The translations under genes were made by a program, and so were the position numbers. This document shows, one piece after another, positions 54,661 through 64,000 of a stretch of 64,000 nt of DNA. Source of the stretch: Stutzerimonas stutzeri (GTDB lineage: Bacteria; Pseudomonadota; Gammaproteobacteria; Pseudomonadales; Pseudomonadaceae). Positions within the stretch are counted from its first letter, which is position 1; every line of letters starts with the position of its first letter. The notes under the pieces were generated by a model that did no database searches, was not told the origin of the DNA, and saw only the letters and a list, made by a program, of their open reading frames with translations. The stretch is from the NCBI RefSeq assembly GCF_018138085.1, contig NZ_CP073105.1, positions 3,162,001-3,226,000 on the forward strand, in the 5' to 3' direction.

Positions 54661-55539
54661 TCAGGCCAGCACACCGGACTGGCGCATTGCGGCGCGGAGC
54701 GGCTCCTGGCAACGCTGGCTTAGCCAGGTCAGGGGCAGACGGATGCCGTCTTGCATCAGCCCCATCTCGTGTAGCGCCCACTTCACCGGGATCGGATTGG
54801 CTTCCAGGAACAGGGTCTGGTGCAGCGGCATCAGCAATGCATTGATGGCTCGGGCTTTTTCCGCATCACCGGCAATGGCAGCCGCGCAGAGCTCACTCAT
54901 TGCCCGCGGGGCGACGTTGGCGGTGACCGAAATGTTGCCCTTACCGCCCATCAGCATCAGCTCCACGGCGGTGGCGTCGTCGCCCGAATAGACGAGGAAA
55001 TCCTTGCTGACACGATCGAGCACTTCCCGGCCGCGCTTGAGGTCGCCGGTCGCTTCCTTGACGCCGATGATGTTCGGCACCGTGGACAGCCGCTCGATGG
55101 TCTCCGGCAGCATGTCACAGGCGGTGCGGCCCGGTACGTTGTAGAGGATCTGCGGAATCGCTACGGCTTCGGCAATGTGGCGGAAGTGCAGGTACAGGCC
55201 TTCCTGGGTCGGCTTGTTGTAATAAGGGGTGACCAGCAGGCACGCGTCGGCACCGGCCGACTTGGCGTTTTCGGTCAGTTCGACCGCTTCCCGCGTCGAG
55301 TTCGCACCGGTGCCGGCAATGACCGGGATACGACCGTTGACCTGATCGACCACCCGGCGGATCACTTCGATGTGCTCGGGAACCTCGAGGGTCGCCGATT
55401 CGCCAGTGGTGCCGACCGCAACGATTGCATTGGTACCTTCCTGGAGATGGAAGTCCACGAGTTTGCTCAGGCTATCCCAGTCAAGACCGCCCTGCGCGTC
55501 CATGGGAGTGACCAACGCCACCATACTGCCCGCAATCAT
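54661..55539 (-). CDS. dapA: 4-hydroxy-tetrahydrodipicolinate synthase
   Basis: 292 residues, TIM-barrel lyase condensing pyruvate and aspartate semialdehyde for lysine and peptidoglycan. Start [13 protein letters not shown] at 55539 has AGGAG 8 nt upstream. Key motifs: [23 protein letters not shown], the Tyr of ILYNVPGRT and the Schiff-base Lys of [10 protein letters not shown]. First gene of dapA-bamC; divergent from gcvR. Confidence 0.96.
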   Translation of the reverse strand: MIAGSMVALVTPMDAQGGLDWDSLSKLVDFHLQEGTNAIVAVGTTGESATLEVPEHIEVIRRVVDQVNGRIPVIAGTGANSTREAVELTENAKSAGADACLLVTPYYNKPTQEGLYLHFRHIAEAVAIPQILYNVPGRTACDMLPETIERLSTVPNIIGVKEATGDLKRGREVLDRVSKDFLVYSGDDATAVELMLMGGKGNISVTANVAPRAMSELCAAAIAGDAEKARAINALLMPLHQTLFLEANPIPVKWALHEMGLMQDGIRLPLTWLSQRCQEPLRAAMRQSGVLA

Positions 55540-55758
55540 GCAACCACTCCTGCCGGAAAAAGAGAGGCGTAATGGTACAAGGCTCCCGTGCGCTTTGCGA
55601 GTGGGCTGGATACAACCTGACGTCGGAACGACTGCGCGGCGACGGCGCGCTTCGCACGGTGATATCCGGTCGCGCATTCCCTCGGGCGATGCTTTTCGCT
55701 ACCCTTAGCCGTTTTCGGCCTGGCTGGCCGACCCGATTCATCACCGCCAGGAACCTGC

Positions 55759-56319
55759 ATGTCCACCCCCCCAGTACCCCGAGAACAGTTTCTCGTCATC
55801 AGCGCCATGGGCCGCAGCCCGATGGCGCTCACCAACGTGCTTTGCCGAGCCAGCAACGAGAATCGCTGCGCCGTGGTCAGTACCCGCCTGACCCGACATG
55901 GCGAATACTGCGCGCTGGTCCTGGAGATCACCGGAACCTGGGACGCCCTCGCTCGCATGGAGACAGCGCTCCCCGGCCTGGCAAAGAAGCACGAGTTCAC
56001 CACCAACGTGGTGCGCAGCGAAGCGCTGGAGACTCGGCCGCAGGCACTACCCTACGTGGCCTATGTCAGCTCGGTGTATCGCCCGGACATTCTCAACGAG
56101 TTGTGCCAGTTCTTCCTCGATCATCGCGTCGAGCTCGAAAGCCTTACCTGCGACACCTACCAGGCACCGCAGACCGGCGGCACCATGCTCAATGCGACCC
56201 TCACTGTGACGCTGCCGGCCGGCACGCAGATCAGTTGGTTGCGCGATCAGTTCCTCGATTTTGCCGACGCCCTGAACCTGGACGCCCTCATAGAACCCTG
56301 GCGCCCACAAAACCCGTAA
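55759..56319 (+). CDS. gcvR: Glycine cleavage system regulator GcvR-like (ACT domains)
   Basis: 186 residues with two ACT-type halves: FLVISAMGRSPMALTNVLCRA at the start and PYVAYVSSVYRPDILNELCQFF in the second half. In E. coli GcvR restrains GcvA at the glycine cleavage operon. Its position beside bcp and dapA is the usual pseudomonad order. The stop codon is 14 nt before the bcp ATG. Confidence 0.9.
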   Translation: MSTPPVPREQFLVISAMGRSPMALTNVLCRASNENRCAVVSTRLTRHGEYCALVLEITGTWDALARMETALPGLAKKHEFTTNVVRSEALETRPQALPYVAYVSSVYRPDILNELCQFFLDHRVELESLTCDTYQAPQTGGTMLNATLTVTLPAGTQISWLRDQFLDFADALNLDALIEPWRPQNP

Positions 56320-56333
56320 TGAAGGATGTCCCT

Positions 56334-56807
56334 ATGCCCGTGCAGATCGACCACCCCGTTCCGCCATTTCAGGCCCAGGCCACCAGCGATACCCAGGTCA
56401 GCCTCGATACGCTGAAAGGCAAGCAGGTCGTGCTGTACTTCTACCCGAAGGACAATACGCCGGGCTGCACTACCGAGGGCCAGGGTTTTCGCGATCTGCA
56501 CGATGCCTTCAGCGAGGCCAACACGCTGGTCTTCGGCGTGTCTCGCGATAGCCTGAAAACACACGAGAACTTCAAGGCCAAGCAGACGTTTCCCTTCGAG
56601 CTCATCTGCGACAAGGACGAGCAGCTCTGCAAGCTGTTCGACGTGATCAAGCTGAAAAAGCTGTATGGCAAGGAATACCTGGGTGTGGACCGCAGCACCT
56701 TCCTGATCGACCGCGACGGCGTGCTTCGCCAGCAATGGCGAGGGGTGAAGGTTCCCGGCCATGTCGAGGCCGTTTTGCAGGCCGCCCAGGCACTGCACAG
56801 CCAATAA
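56334..56807 (+). CDS. bcp: Thioredoxin-dependent peroxiredoxin Bcp
   Basis: 157 residues. Peroxidatic Cys in KDNTPGCTTEGQGFRDL; the E. coli-type resolving Cys five residues later is replaced (EGQGF), and the other candidates are the two Cys of ICDKDEQLCKLF. Reduces hydroperoxides. The ATG at 56334 has AAGGA 8 nt upstream; an ATG overlapping the gcvR stop (56319) is possible. Co-transcribed with gcvR and ended by a strong terminator. Confidence 0.94.
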   Translation: MPVQIDHPVPPFQAQATSDTQVSLDTLKGKQVVLYFYPKDNTPGCTTEGQGFRDLHDAFSEANTLVFGVSRDSLKTHENFKAKQTFPFELICDKDEQLCKLFDVIKLKKLYGKEYLGVDRSTFLIDRDGVLRQQWRGVKVPGHVEAVLQAAQALHSQ

Positions 56808-56810
56808 ACG

Positions 56811-56842
56811 AAAGGCCAGCGGATGCTGGCCTTTCTCTTTCT
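56811..56842. terminator. Rho-independent terminator after bcp
   Basis: AAAGGCCAGC/GCTGGCCTTT with loop GGAT and the T-rich tail CTCTTTCT; A-rich on the other side, so it can serve the convergent permease gene too. Confidence 0.88.
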
Positions 56843-57917
56843 AGACGTGCTCCACCACCGGGACGGTAGGTGCCCTGCGGGGCCAGGCATACAGCACCGC
56901 CTTGAACAAGGTGGCCAGGGGAATCGCAAAGAACACCCCCCAAAAGCCCCAAAGCCCGCCAAACAGCAGAACCGAGCAGATGATGGCTACCGGGTGCAGA
57001 TTGACCGCTTCGGAAAACAGCAAGGGCACCAGCACGTTACCGTCCAACGCCTGAACGATGGCGTAGGCCACCATCAGATAGATGAACTGGTCACCCAAGC
57101 CCCACTGGAACAATCCGATCAGGGCGATGGGAATGGTCACCACCGTGGCACCGATATAGGGCACCACCACGGAAACGCCCACCAGCAGCGCCAACAAGGC
57201 GGCGTAGTTCAGCTCCAGCGCGGCGAACACCGCATAGGACACCACCCCGCAGATCAGGATTTCGATCGCCTTGCCTCGAATGTAGTTGGCAATCTGCACG
57301 TTCATTTCCTGCGAAACCTGGGTAATCAGCGCTCGCTCGCGCGGCAGATAGCCGCTCAGCCAGTCGCTGATCTGCTGGCGATCCTTGAGAAAGAAGAACA
57401 CCAGAATCGGCACCAGGATCAGGTAGATCATCAGGCTCAGCAGCAGCGGCAGGCTGGACAGCGATGATGTCAGCACCAACTGACCATAGCGCCCCACCTC
57501 CCCGCGCATGAAATCGATACCGCGCAGCACTTGCTCTTCGGTCAGCAACTGCGGATAGCGCTCGGGCAAGAGCAGCAACAGCGACTGCCATTCGACCAGC
57601 ATCCGCGGCAGCTCGTTGAACAGCGTCAGCACTTGCTGCCAGAGCAGCGGCACGAGAAACAGGATGCACACCGACAGCGCTCCGACGAACATCAGAAACA
57701 CCAGCCAGACCGCCACCAGGTGAGGAATTCGGACGCGCTCGAGGGCGCCGACCAACCCCTGCATCAGAAACGCCAGCACCAGGCCAGCGAGCACCGGGGC
57801 GAGCATGTCGCCCAGGGTCAACACCACAGCGAATGCGGTGACCAACAATACAGCCAGAACCACCGCCTCTTCGTCAGAGAAATAGCGATGTATCCAACCG
57901 CGCAGAACATTCAGCAT
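56841..57917 (-). CDS. AI-2E/PerM-family membrane permease
   Basis: 358 residues, about 8 membrane segments, no ABC partner. Family blocks: LAPVLAGLVLAFLMQGLVG, PILVFFFLKDRQQISDWLSGYLP, YIRGKAIEILICGVV and VPYIGATVVTIPIAL, ending in a short cytosolic tail. AAGGAA precedes the ATG at 57917. Substrate unknown; the family ranges from autoinducer-2 export to Na+/H+ antiport. 19 nt downstream of a TusA-like gene and in the same direction. Confidence 0.88.
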   Translation of the reverse strand: MLNVLRGWIHRYFSDEEAVVLAVLLVTAFAVVLTLGDMLAPVLAGLVLAFLMQGLVGALERVRIPHLVAVWLVFLMFVGALSVCILFLVPLLWQQVLTLFNELPRMLVEWQSLLLLLPERYPQLLTEEQVLRGIDFMRGEVGRYGQLVLTSSLSSLPLLLSLMIYLILVPILVFFFLKDRQQISDWLSGYLPRERALITQVSQEMNVQIANYIRGKAIEILICGVVSYAVFAALELNYAALLALLVGVSVVVPYIGATVVTIPIALIGLFQWGLGDQFIYLMVAYAIVQALDGNVLVPLLFSEAVNLHPVAIICSVLLFGGLWGFWGVFFAIPLATLFKAVLYAWPRRAPTVPVVEHV

Positions 57918-57936
57918 GTGCGCTTCCTTAGCGGCC

Positions 57937-58188
57937 TCAGGCCTTTCGCAACCAGTAACGATAAAGGCCTTCGTCCGCCTCTTCACGCAACAACGTGTGG
58001 CCGGCCAACTTGGCGAAGCTGCGGAAATCGCGCTGCGACCCCGGATCGGTCGCCGTGACCATCAGCACCTGCCCTCTGGCGAGCCGGTTGAGTTCGAGCT
58101 TGGCCTTCAGCAGAGGCATCGGACATGCCAGCCCGACGGCATCGAGCTCGGCATCGCAGGCGGTGTCGTGCACTGGCTGTTGAGTCAT
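57937..58188 (-). CDS. TusA-family sulfur-carrier-like protein
   Basis: 83 residues. SirA/TusA fold with the active-site CPxP motif in AVGLACPMPLLKAKLELN (Cys about 22). TusA proteins carry persulfide sulfur for tRNA thiolation, molybdenum cofactor or other routes. The AGGAG sequence about 9 nt before the ATG supports the start. Genes at this locus in pseudomonads are paralogues of tusA, so the exact acceptor is uncertain. Confidence 0.88.
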   Translation of the reverse strand: MTQQPVHDTACDAELDAVGLACPMPLLKAKLELNRLARGQVLMVTATDPGSQRDFRSFAKLAGHTLLREEADEGLYRYWLRKA

Positions 58189-58295
58189 GAGTCATCTCCT
58201 AGAAAGAAGCGCAGGATACCGACCTGCGCCCACCGCTGGCCAGTTACCCAGGCACAAGGCTACAGTAACGCTCCCGCTTCAATGAGCCAGTCTGG

Positions 58296-59726
58296 ATGAA
58301 ACTGCTGCGCCCTACTCTGCTGACGCTGGCATGCCTGATCGGGCAGCCGGTCATGGCCAACGACCTTCCCTCACTCGGCGACTCCAGCTCGGGCATCGTG
58401 TCACCGGAGCAAGAGCACCAGCTCGGCCGCGCCTGGCTCAGCCTGCTCCGTGCCCAGGTTCCGCAGCTGTCAGATCCCCAGCTCAAGGACTTCGTCGAAC
58501 GCAGCGTCTACAAGCTGGCCGAAAGCAGCCAGTTGCAGGATCGCCGCCTGGAATTCGTGCTCCTCGATAGCCCGCAGCTGAACGCGTTCGCCGCTCCGGG
58601 CGGCATCATCGGCGTCAACGGCGGGCTGTTCCTTCATGCCCAGACTGAGGCCGAATACGCCTCGGTTCTGGCCCATGAACTTGCGCACTTGTCCCAACGC
58701 CACTTTGCCCGGGGACTGGAAGAACAGAAGCGCATGCAGCTGCCGCTGATGGCGGCCATGCTTGCCGGCGTCGTCGCGGCCGCGGCCGGAGCCGGCGATG
58801 CCGGTATCGCGGCGATCGTCTCCACCCAGGCTGCGGCGATCCAGGCGCAACGCCGCTTCTCCCGGCAGAACGAGCAAGAGGCCGATCGCATCGGCATCGT
58901 CAATCTCGAGCGAGCCGGCTACGATCCACGCGCCATGCCTGAGATGTTCGGTCGCCTGATGCGCCAGTATCGCTATGATCAGAAGCCGCCCGAGTTCCTG
59001 CTGACTCACCCGGTGACCGAGTCGCGTATCGCCGATACGAAGAACCGTGCCGAGCAATATCCTGCCGGCGGCGTCGAGGACAGTTTGCGCTATCAGCTGA
59101 TGCGCGCGCGGGTCGATCTGAAGTTCGAAAGCACACCCGGCGTCAGCGCCAAGCGCTTCCGGGCCATGCTCAGCGAGGACCCGAATCTGGACGCCGCGCG
59201 CTATGGCTTGGCCCTGGCGCAAATCAAGAGCGGCCAGCTCGATGAAGCAGCCGGCAACCTGCAACCGCTGCTGAGCAAAGAGCCGGACGACGCGACCTAC
59301 AACCTCGCGCAGATCGAACTGGATATCACCGCCAACCGTCTTGGCGCAGCCCGGGCGCGTACCCAGACGCTGCTAAAGCTCTATCCAGGCAGTTATCCGG
59401 TGCGCCAGGCGGATATCGACCTGCTGATCAAGGAAAACAAGCTGCAGGAGGCCGAGCAAGCGCTCGATGCCCTGGTCGATGTACGCCGCAAGGATCCGGA
59501 CATCTGGTACCAGGTTTCGGAAATTCGCGGGCTCACCGGCAACATCATTGGCCTGCATCAGGCCCGAGCCGAGTACTTCGCCCTGGTGGGTGATTATGAC
59601 CAGGCAATCGAGCAACTCGACTTCGCCAAGCGTCGCTCGAACAACTTCCAGACAGCGGCGCGCATAGACACGCGGCAAAAAGCGCTGATCGAAGAGAAGC
59701 GCATGGTCGAAGAAATGCTCCACTGA
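58296..59726 (+). CDS. bepA: Periplasmic M48 metalloprotease/chaperone BepA-like with TPR domain
   Basis: 476 residues (E. coli BepA 487), signal peptide of about 21 residues (PVMA). Zinc protease motif HELAH (H127, E128, H131), third ligand in EQEADRIG. The C-terminal half (about 285-470) is helical TPR repeats. BepA assists or degrades stalled LptD and BamA substrates at the outer membrane. No clear ribosome site. Convergent with nadA. Confidence 0.93.
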   Translation: MKLLRPTLLTLACLIGQPVMANDLPSLGDSSSGIVSPEQEHQLGRAWLSLLRAQVPQLSDPQLKDFVERSVYKLAESSQLQDRRLEFVLLDSPQLNAFAAPGGIIGVNGGLFLHAQTEAEYASVLAHELAHLSQRHFARGLEEQKRMQLPLMAAMLAGVVAAAAGAGDAGIAAIVSTQAAAIQAQRRFSRQNEQEADRIGIVNLERAGYDPRAMPEMFGRLMRQYRYDQKPPEFLLTHPVTESRIADTKNRAEQYPAGGVEDSLRYQLMRARVDLKFESTPGVSAKRFRAMLSEDPNLDAARYGLALAQIKSGQLDEAAGNLQPLLSKEPDDATYNLAQIELDITANRLGAARARTQTLLKLYPGSYPVRQADIDLLIKENKLQEAEQALDALVDVRRKDPDIWYQVSEIRGLTGNIIGLHQARAEYFALVGDYDQAIEQLDFAKRRSNNFQTAARIDTRQKALIEEKRMVEEMLH

Positions 59727-59729
59727 GCT

Positions 59730-59762
59730 GATGCGCAACGTGCCGGTCGCACGTCGCGCATC
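59730..59762. terminator. Terminator-like hairpin between bepA and nadA
   Basis: GATGCGCAACGTGC (59730-59743) pairs with GCACGTCGCGCATC (59749-59762) with one mismatch and a 5-nt loop, in the 49-nt convergent gap. Confidence 0.65.
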
Positions 59763-59775
59763 CTTGAAGCGAACG

Positions 59776-60834
59776 TCAGGCGTTGCCGGCCTGACGGATG
59801 CGCGCGGCCTGCGTGAAGTCCAGCATCCGCTTCAACGGTTTGATCGCGCGCGGCACCAGCGCCGGATCGACGAATATCTCGTTACGGCCGAGACGCAAGC
59901 AATCCAGCGTGCGCTCCAGCGTGTTCATCGCCATCCACGGGCAGTGAGCGCAGCTGCGGCAGGCCGCGCCATTGCCCGCGGTCGGGGCCTCGACGAACTG
60001 CTTGTCCGGGCAAAGCTGCTGCATCTTGTAGAAGATGCCGCGGTCGGTGGCAACGATGAAGGTGGGATGGGGCAGCGTCTGCGCCGCCTTGATCAATTGA
60101 CTGGTGGAGCCCACGGCGTCCGCCAGGGCAATGACCGACTCAGGCGACTCGGGATGGACCAGAATGGCCGCATCCGGATAGAGCACCTTCATATCTTCCA
60201 ACTGCTTCGCCTTGAACTCTTCGTGGACGATGCAGGCGCCATCCCACAGCAGCATGTCGGCGCCGGTCTCACGCTGCACATAGCTACCGAGATGCTTGTC
60301 GGGCGCCCAGATAATCTTCTCGCCGTTATCCATCAGGCTTTCGACGATCTCCAGCGCACAGCTCGAGGTCACCACCCAGTCCGCCCTCGCTTTTACCGCC
60401 GCGGAGGTGTTGGCGTAGACGACCACGGTGCGTTCCGGATGCTGGTCGCAAAAGGCCGAGAATTCCTCGACCGGGCAACCGAGATCCAGCGAGCACGTGG
60501 CATCCAGCGTAGGCATCAGCACACGCTTCTCCGGATTGAGGATCTTCGCCGTTTCACCCATGAACTTGACGCCGGCGACCACGACCGTCTGCGCCTCGTG
60601 CTCGTTGCCGAACCGCGCCATCTCCAGCGAATCGGAAACGCAGCCACCGGTTTCTTCAGCAAGTGCCTGGATCACCGGATCGGTGTAGTAGTGCGCCACC
60701 AGAACCGCATTCTGCCGTTTCAGCTCAACGGCAATATCGCGGCGCAGCTGCGCCTCCTGCTCGGGCGTCAACGGCTTGGGCTGCTTGGCCGCCAGGTGGG
60801 CCTGCACCAAAATACGTTCGGGGATCTGCGTCAT
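59776..60834 (-). CDS. nadA: Quinolinate synthase NadA
   Basis: 352 residues. Makes quinolinate from iminoaspartate and DHAP in NAD synthesis using a 4Fe-4S cluster. Motifs: [51 protein letters not shown] and the C-terminal [13 protein letters not shown]. Start MTQIPER at 60834; the open frame extends upstream but has no supported start. The 244-nt upstream gap holds no gene. Confidence 0.96.
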   Translation of the reverse strand: MTQIPERILVQAHLAAKQPKPLTPEQEAQLRRDIAVELKRQNAVLVAHYYTDPVIQALAEETGGCVSDSLEMARFGNEHEAQTVVVAGVKFMGETAKILNPEKRVLMPTLDATCSLDLGCPVEEFSAFCDQHPERTVVVYANTSAAVKARADWVVTSSCALEIVESLMDNGEKIIWAPDKHLGSYVQRETGADMLLWDGACIVHEEFKAKQLEDMKVLYPDAAILVHPESPESVIALADAVGSTSQLIKAAQTLPHPTFIVATDRGIFYKMQQLCPDKQFVEAPTAGNGAACRSCAHCPWMAMNTLERTLDCLRLGRNEIFVDPALVPRAIKPLKRMLDFTQAARIRQAGNA

Positions 60835-61045
60835 GTTCGCGGTCCTGCAAAGCACGTTATTGCATGAAGCGCCGGGCAACAGCCGGTCAACCGGATCGGC
60901 TCGAACGAGGCGAAAGGGAGAGGCAGTACGATATGCAGATTCCGCCTTCCTGCCCGCTCAAGGGGGCAAGAATACTAGCCGAAGCCGCTGCAAAAGGGAA
61001 AGCGAGGGGCAACCAGGCAACACCGTTTAGCGCCGCCCAAATGTA

Positions 61046-61069
61046 AACCGCCGGCATCAGCCGGCGGTT
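61046..61069 (-). terminator. Terminator after the CoA-transferase gene
   Basis: AACCGCCGGC/GCCGGCGGTT around ATCA, 10 nt beyond the stop codon on the minus strand, followed there by a T-rich stretch (TACATTT). Confidence 0.7.
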
Positions 61070-61078
61070 CTGTTCATA

Positions 61079-62578
61079 TCACCGCTCAGATTTGAGCATG
61101 TGGCCACGTTCTTCCAGGTTGATATGCCATTGCATGGCTTCACGCAGCATGTGCGGTGTTTGACCACCACGGTCACAGGCGCCCTCGAAGTACTGATTCA
61201 ATGCTTCGCGGTAGGACGGATGCACGCAGTTATCGATGATCACCCTTGCCCGCTCACGTGGAGCCAACCCACGCAGATCGGCCAGGCCTTGCTCCGTGAC
61301 CAGGATTTCCACGTCGTGCTCGGTATGATCGACGTGTGCAACCATCGGCACGACGCTCGAAATGTTGCCGCCCTTGGCAATCGATTTGGTCACGAAGATG
61401 GCCATGTTGGCGTTACGCGCGAAGTCGCCCGAACCACCGATGCCATTCATCATCTTGGTGCCACCGACGTGCGTCGAGTTGACGTTGCCGTAGATATCGA
61501 ACTCCAGCGCGGTATTGATACCAACGATACCGAGGCGTCGTACCAGCTCCGGATGGTTGGAGATTTCCTGAGGACGCAGCACCAGCTTGTCCTTGTACTT
61601 CTCCAGGTTTCCGAACACGCGGTCGTTGCAACGCTCGGACAGCGTGATGGAACAGCCAGAGGCGAACTTCATCTTGCCGGCGTCGATCAGTTCAAAGGTG
61701 CAGTCCTGCAGCACTTCGGAATACATCACCAAGTCTTCGAACGGCGAATCGATCAGCCCGCACACCACGGCGTTGGCAATATTGCCGATACCGACCTGCA
61801 TTGGGCCGAGGTTCTTCGGCAGGCGACCTTCGGCCACCTCTTTCTTGAAGAACTCGACCAGGTGATTGGCGATGGCCTGGGTTTCTTCGTCCGGCGGCGT
61901 GACGGTGGAATAGGAGTCCGGCTGTTCGGTGATGACGATCGCCGCGATCTTGGCCGGGTCGACCGGGATGGCCGGCGTGCCGATACGATCGTCTACCTTG
62001 GTCAGCGGGATGGGTCCGCGATTCGGGCGCTCGCCGGGGAAGTAGATGTCGTGCAGGCCTTCGAGGTTGAGGTTGTGGGCCAGATTCAGCTCGACAATGA
62101 TCTTGTCGGCGAATACCGCCAGGTTGGCAGAGTTGCCCACCGATGTCGTCGGAACGATATGGCCCTGCTCGGTAATGCTCACCGCCTCGACAATGGTCAC
62201 GTCCGGGCGCTTGATCTGGTTGTTACGCATCTGCTCGACGGTGTGCGACAGGTGCTGGTCGATGAACATGACCTCGCCCTGGTTAATTGCCTTGCGCAGC
62301 GTGGCGTCCGCCTGAAACGGCCCGCGACGTGCCAGCAGACCCGCTGCCGCCATCTTTCCGTCGAGATCGTTACCGAGGCTGGCACCGGTAATCAGGCTGA
62401 TTTTCAGCTTCTCGTCTTTCGCACGATCGATCAGGGCCAAAGGCACCGCTTTCGCCTCACCCGCACGGGTAAAGCCGCTCATGCCGACGGTCATGCCGTC
62501 GTGAATAAGAGTAGCCGCCTCATGGGCGCTCATGACCTTGCTCTGCAGGGAGGACAAGCGGATGCGATCGGAATACAT
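61079..62578 (-). CDS. Acetyl-CoA hydrolase / succinyl-CoA:acetate CoA-transferase family
   Basis: 499 residues, class I CoA-transferase of the Cat1/AarC type. Motifs: GMSGFTRAGEAKAVP near the N-terminus, GNIANAVVCGLIDSPFEDL and the region with the catalytic Glu (VMYSEVLQDCTFELIDAG), then GGTKMMNGIGGSGDFARNA and VEILVTEQGLADLRGL. Likely moves CoA between succinyl-CoA and acetate in acetate metabolism. TGAGG lies 6 nt before the ATG. Single gene with its own terminator. Confidence 0.92.
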   Translation of the reverse strand: MYSDRIRLSSLQSKVMSAHEAATLIHDGMTVGMSGFTRAGEAKAVPLALIDRAKDEKLKISLITGASLGNDLDGKMAAAGLLARRGPFQADATLRKAINQGEVMFIDQHLSHTVEQMRNNQIKRPDVTIVEAVSITEQGHIVPTTSVGNSANLAVFADKIIVELNLAHNLNLEGLHDIYFPGERPNRGPIPLTKVDDRIGTPAIPVDPAKIAAIVITEQPDSYSTVTPPDEETQAIANHLVEFFKKEVAEGRLPKNLGPMQVGIGNIANAVVCGLIDSPFEDLVMYSEVLQDCTFELIDAGKMKFASGCSITLSERCNDRVFGNLEKYKDKLVLRPQEISNHPELVRRLGIVGINTALEFDIYGNVNSTHVGGTKMMNGIGGSGDFARNANMAIFVTKSIAKGGNISSVVPMVAHVDHTEHDVEILVTEQGLADLRGLAPRERARVIIDNCVHPSYREALNQYFEGACDRGGQTPHMLREAMQWHINLEERGHMLKSER

Positions 62579-62723
62579 TTGAGCCTCAAACCAACGGACA
62601 ATCGGGAGGTCGCAGTCTATTACGTTTGATCTCGCCTCGTTCCCAGACCAAGGTCGTAGTGAAAAACGGCGGTTATAGCTATCCGATATAGGCGATTTCG
62701 CATCTCATTTTTTGCAGGCATAA

Positions 62724-62756
62724 AAAAAGCCGGAATTCATCGAATTCCGGCTTTTT
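62724..62756 (-). terminator. Rho-independent terminator downstream of tRNA-Lys
   Basis: 15-bp stem AAAAAGCCGGAATTC/GAATTCCGGCTTTTT with a 3-nt loop; flanking A and T runs allow activity in both directions. Lies 21 nt past the tRNA 3' end. Confidence 0.9.
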
Positions 62757-62776
62757 CGCTCCCTAACGGGAGAATT

Positions 62777-62852
62777 TGGTGGGTCGTGTAGGATTCGAAC
62801 CTACGACCAATTGGTTAAAAGCCAACTGCTCTACCAACTGAGCTAACGACCC
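62777..62852 (-). tRNA. tRNA-Lys(UUU)
   Basis: 76 nt on the minus strand, GGGTCGTTAGCTCAGTTGG to an encoded CCA. Anticodon loop CTTTTAA gives anticodon UUU; D-loop and GGTTCGAATCC T-loop are canonical. Confidence 0.98.
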
Positions 62853-62910
62853 GTTGCGGTGCGCATGATACTGATTTGATTAGTTAAATCAACGTTTATG
62901 GTGAAAAAAG

Positions 62911-63585
62911 TTAACTGTAGCGCGTAGGGTCTACGATGCCGGCCTCTGCAAAGCCTGCAGCACGCAGACGACAGCTATCGCACTTGCCGCAGGCGCGACC
63001 GTCATGATCGGCCTGATAACAAGAGACGGTCATGGCGTAATCGACACCCAAACGAATACCGGTCTGGATGATCTGCGCCTTGCTCAGGTTCTGCAGCGGC
63101 GCACGAATAGTGAAGCCCTGCCCTTCCACACCAGCTTTCGTAGCCAGATTGGCCATCCGCTCGAAAGCCTCGACGAATGCCGGTCGGCAATCTGGGTAAC
63201 CGGAATAGTCGATCGCATTGACGCCGATGAAGATATCCCGCGCCCCGAGCACCTCGGCCCAGCCTAGTGCCAACGAGAGGAAAAGGCTGTTGCGCGCCGG
63301 CACATAAGTCACCGGAATGCCCTCTTCCTGGGCTTCCGGCACGGCGATGCTCTGGTCGGTCAGCGCCGAGCCGCCAATGCCATTCAGATTGATCCCGATC
63401 ACCTTGTGCTCGACTGCCTCCAACTGCGCAGCAACGCGCTCAGCCGCCTGCAATTCCGCGCGATGACGCTGGCCGTAATCGAAGCTCATGGTGTAGCAGG
63501 CATAGCCTTGTGCCTTGGCGATCGCGACCACGGTTGCGGAGTCGAGCCCGCCAGAGAGAAGAATCACCGCTTTGCTGTTTGTCAT
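62911..63585 (-). CDS. queC: 7-cyano-7-deazaguanine synthase QueC
   Basis: 224 residues. Converts CDG to preQ0 in queuosine synthesis using ATP. PP-loop [12 protein letters not shown] at the N-terminus, [27 protein letters not shown], and a zinc site formed by SCYQ and [10 protein letters not shown] at the C-terminus. Start MTNSKAV at 63585 with AGGT upstream. 50 nt downstream of queE, same operon. Confidence 0.96.
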   Translation of the reverse strand: MTNSKAVILLSGGLDSATVVAIAKAQGYACYTMSFDYGQRHRAELQAAERVAAQLEAVEHKVIGINLNGIGGSALTDQSIAVPEAQEEGIPVTYVPARNSLFLSLALGWAEVLGARDIFIGVNAIDYSGYPDCRPAFVEAFERMANLATKAGVEGQGFTIRAPLQNLSKAQIIQTGIRLGVDYAMTVSCYQADHDGRACGKCDSCRLRAAGFAEAGIVDPTRYS

Positions 63586-63635
63586 TGTCGTTACCTGTCG
63601 AAAATCCGGGCTTCTACGAGATGACTCGATGAAAC

Positions 63636-64000
63636 TCAGTGGCCGGGCGCGTCGTTCCACAGCAGCTTGTGCAACTGAAGCTGCAACCGCACCGGAAGAT
63701 TGTCCGCGACGATCCACTCGGCCAGTGCGCGCGCGTCGACCTGACCGTGACTGGGGGAAAACAACACCTCACCGACGCGCTCATCCAGCCGATATTCGAT
63801 GAGTTTGGATACGGACCAGTCGTAGTCTTCGCGCGAGCAAATGACGAATTTCACCTGATCGTTGAGGGTCAGCTGAGCGATGTTTTCATATCGATTGCGA
63901 CCCACCTCGGCAGAGCCTGGCGTCTTGAGATCGACGACCCGACTCACCCGCCGATCGGTTTCGGAAATATCAAGCGCACCGCTGGTTTCCAGCGAGACGT
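63636..64000 (-). CDS. queE: 7-carboxy-7-deazaguanine synthase QueE (5' part outside window)
   Basis: The last 121 codons of a radical-SAM enzyme that makes CDG for queuosine; the gene runs off the right edge, so the N-terminal CxxxCxxC cluster site is not visible. Seen: [12 protein letters not shown] at the edge, [26 protein letters not shown] and [14 protein letters not shown], all standard QueE blocks. A GTG at 63947 is internal, not a start. Pairs with queC downstream. Confidence 0.93.
   Translation of the reverse strand, partial: VSLETSGALDISETDRRVSRVVDLKTPGSAEVGRNRYENIAQLTLNDQVKFVICSREDYDWSVSKLIEYRLDERVGEVLFSPSHGQVDARALAEWIVADNLPVRLQLQLHKLLWNDAPGH

Noticed and set aside
61100..62629. 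A 509-codon open frame antisense to the CoA-transferase
   Set aside because: Shadow of a well-conserved enzyme.

Overview
The window looks like a chromosomal segment of a Pseudomonas stutzeri-group bacterium (Stutzerimonas). It is GC-rich and carries a maltotetraose-forming exo-amylase with its starch-binding domain, the hallmark enzyme of that group. The core block at the right (queE-queC, nadA, bepA, bcp-gcvR, dapA-bamC-purC) has the gene order expected of a pseudomonad.

Layout. 1-13.6 kb is a starch/maltodextrin locus: malF (cut by the window edge) and malE, periplasmic amylase malS, an orphan kinase-fold protein, a chemoreceptor, extracellular amylase amyP, and lamB-malM plus a second MalE-like protein. 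All five promoter regions share MalT-box-like arrays. 13.7-24.3 kb is mixed housekeeping: an LplT-like transporter, azlCD, a GNAT acetyltransferase, a large transporter-fused hybrid histidine kinase, an MgtC/DUF4010 membrane protein, rmuC and a Sel1 protein. 24.7-27.9 kb is the ydbH-ynbE-ydbL envelope lipid-transport operon. 27.9-31.7 kb is a three-subunit FAD/cytochrome c dehydrogenase operon, followed by an LpxR-like outer-membrane protein.

33-41.6 kb is a leftward array that reads as one phosphorus-scavenging system: a TonB-dependent receptor, a tandem-domain beta-propeller phytase lipoprotein, its own ExbB-ExbD-TonB energiser and a PhoX phosphatase, with two candidate Pho boxes. Next to it (41.87-42.50 kb) lies a non-coding element made of two ~250-nt inverted arms around a 54-nt palindrome. 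Each arm folds into the same four hairpins, and stem differences between the arms are compensatory. 42.7-49.3 kb holds a degenerate GGDEF protein with an AraC regulator, small proteins, ldhA and ggt.

49.5-52.3 kb has lower GC, abuts a tRNA-Ser gene and encodes a secreted polyester hydrolase very similar to PETase, divergent from an AraC regulator. From 52.3 kb to the end is conserved core: tRNA-Ser, purC (the long Ade1-like form), bamC, dapA, gcvR, bcp, an AI-2E-family permease, a TusA-like protein, bepA, nadA, a CoA-transferase, tRNA-Lys, queC and the 3' part of queE.

Working together: AmyP and MalS cut starch outside the cell and in the periplasm, LamB admits maltodextrins, MalE/MalF (with MalG/MalK presumably just left of the window) import them, and the co-regulated chemoreceptor may steer cells to the substrate. 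No CRISPR array, rRNA operon, transposase or prophage was seen.
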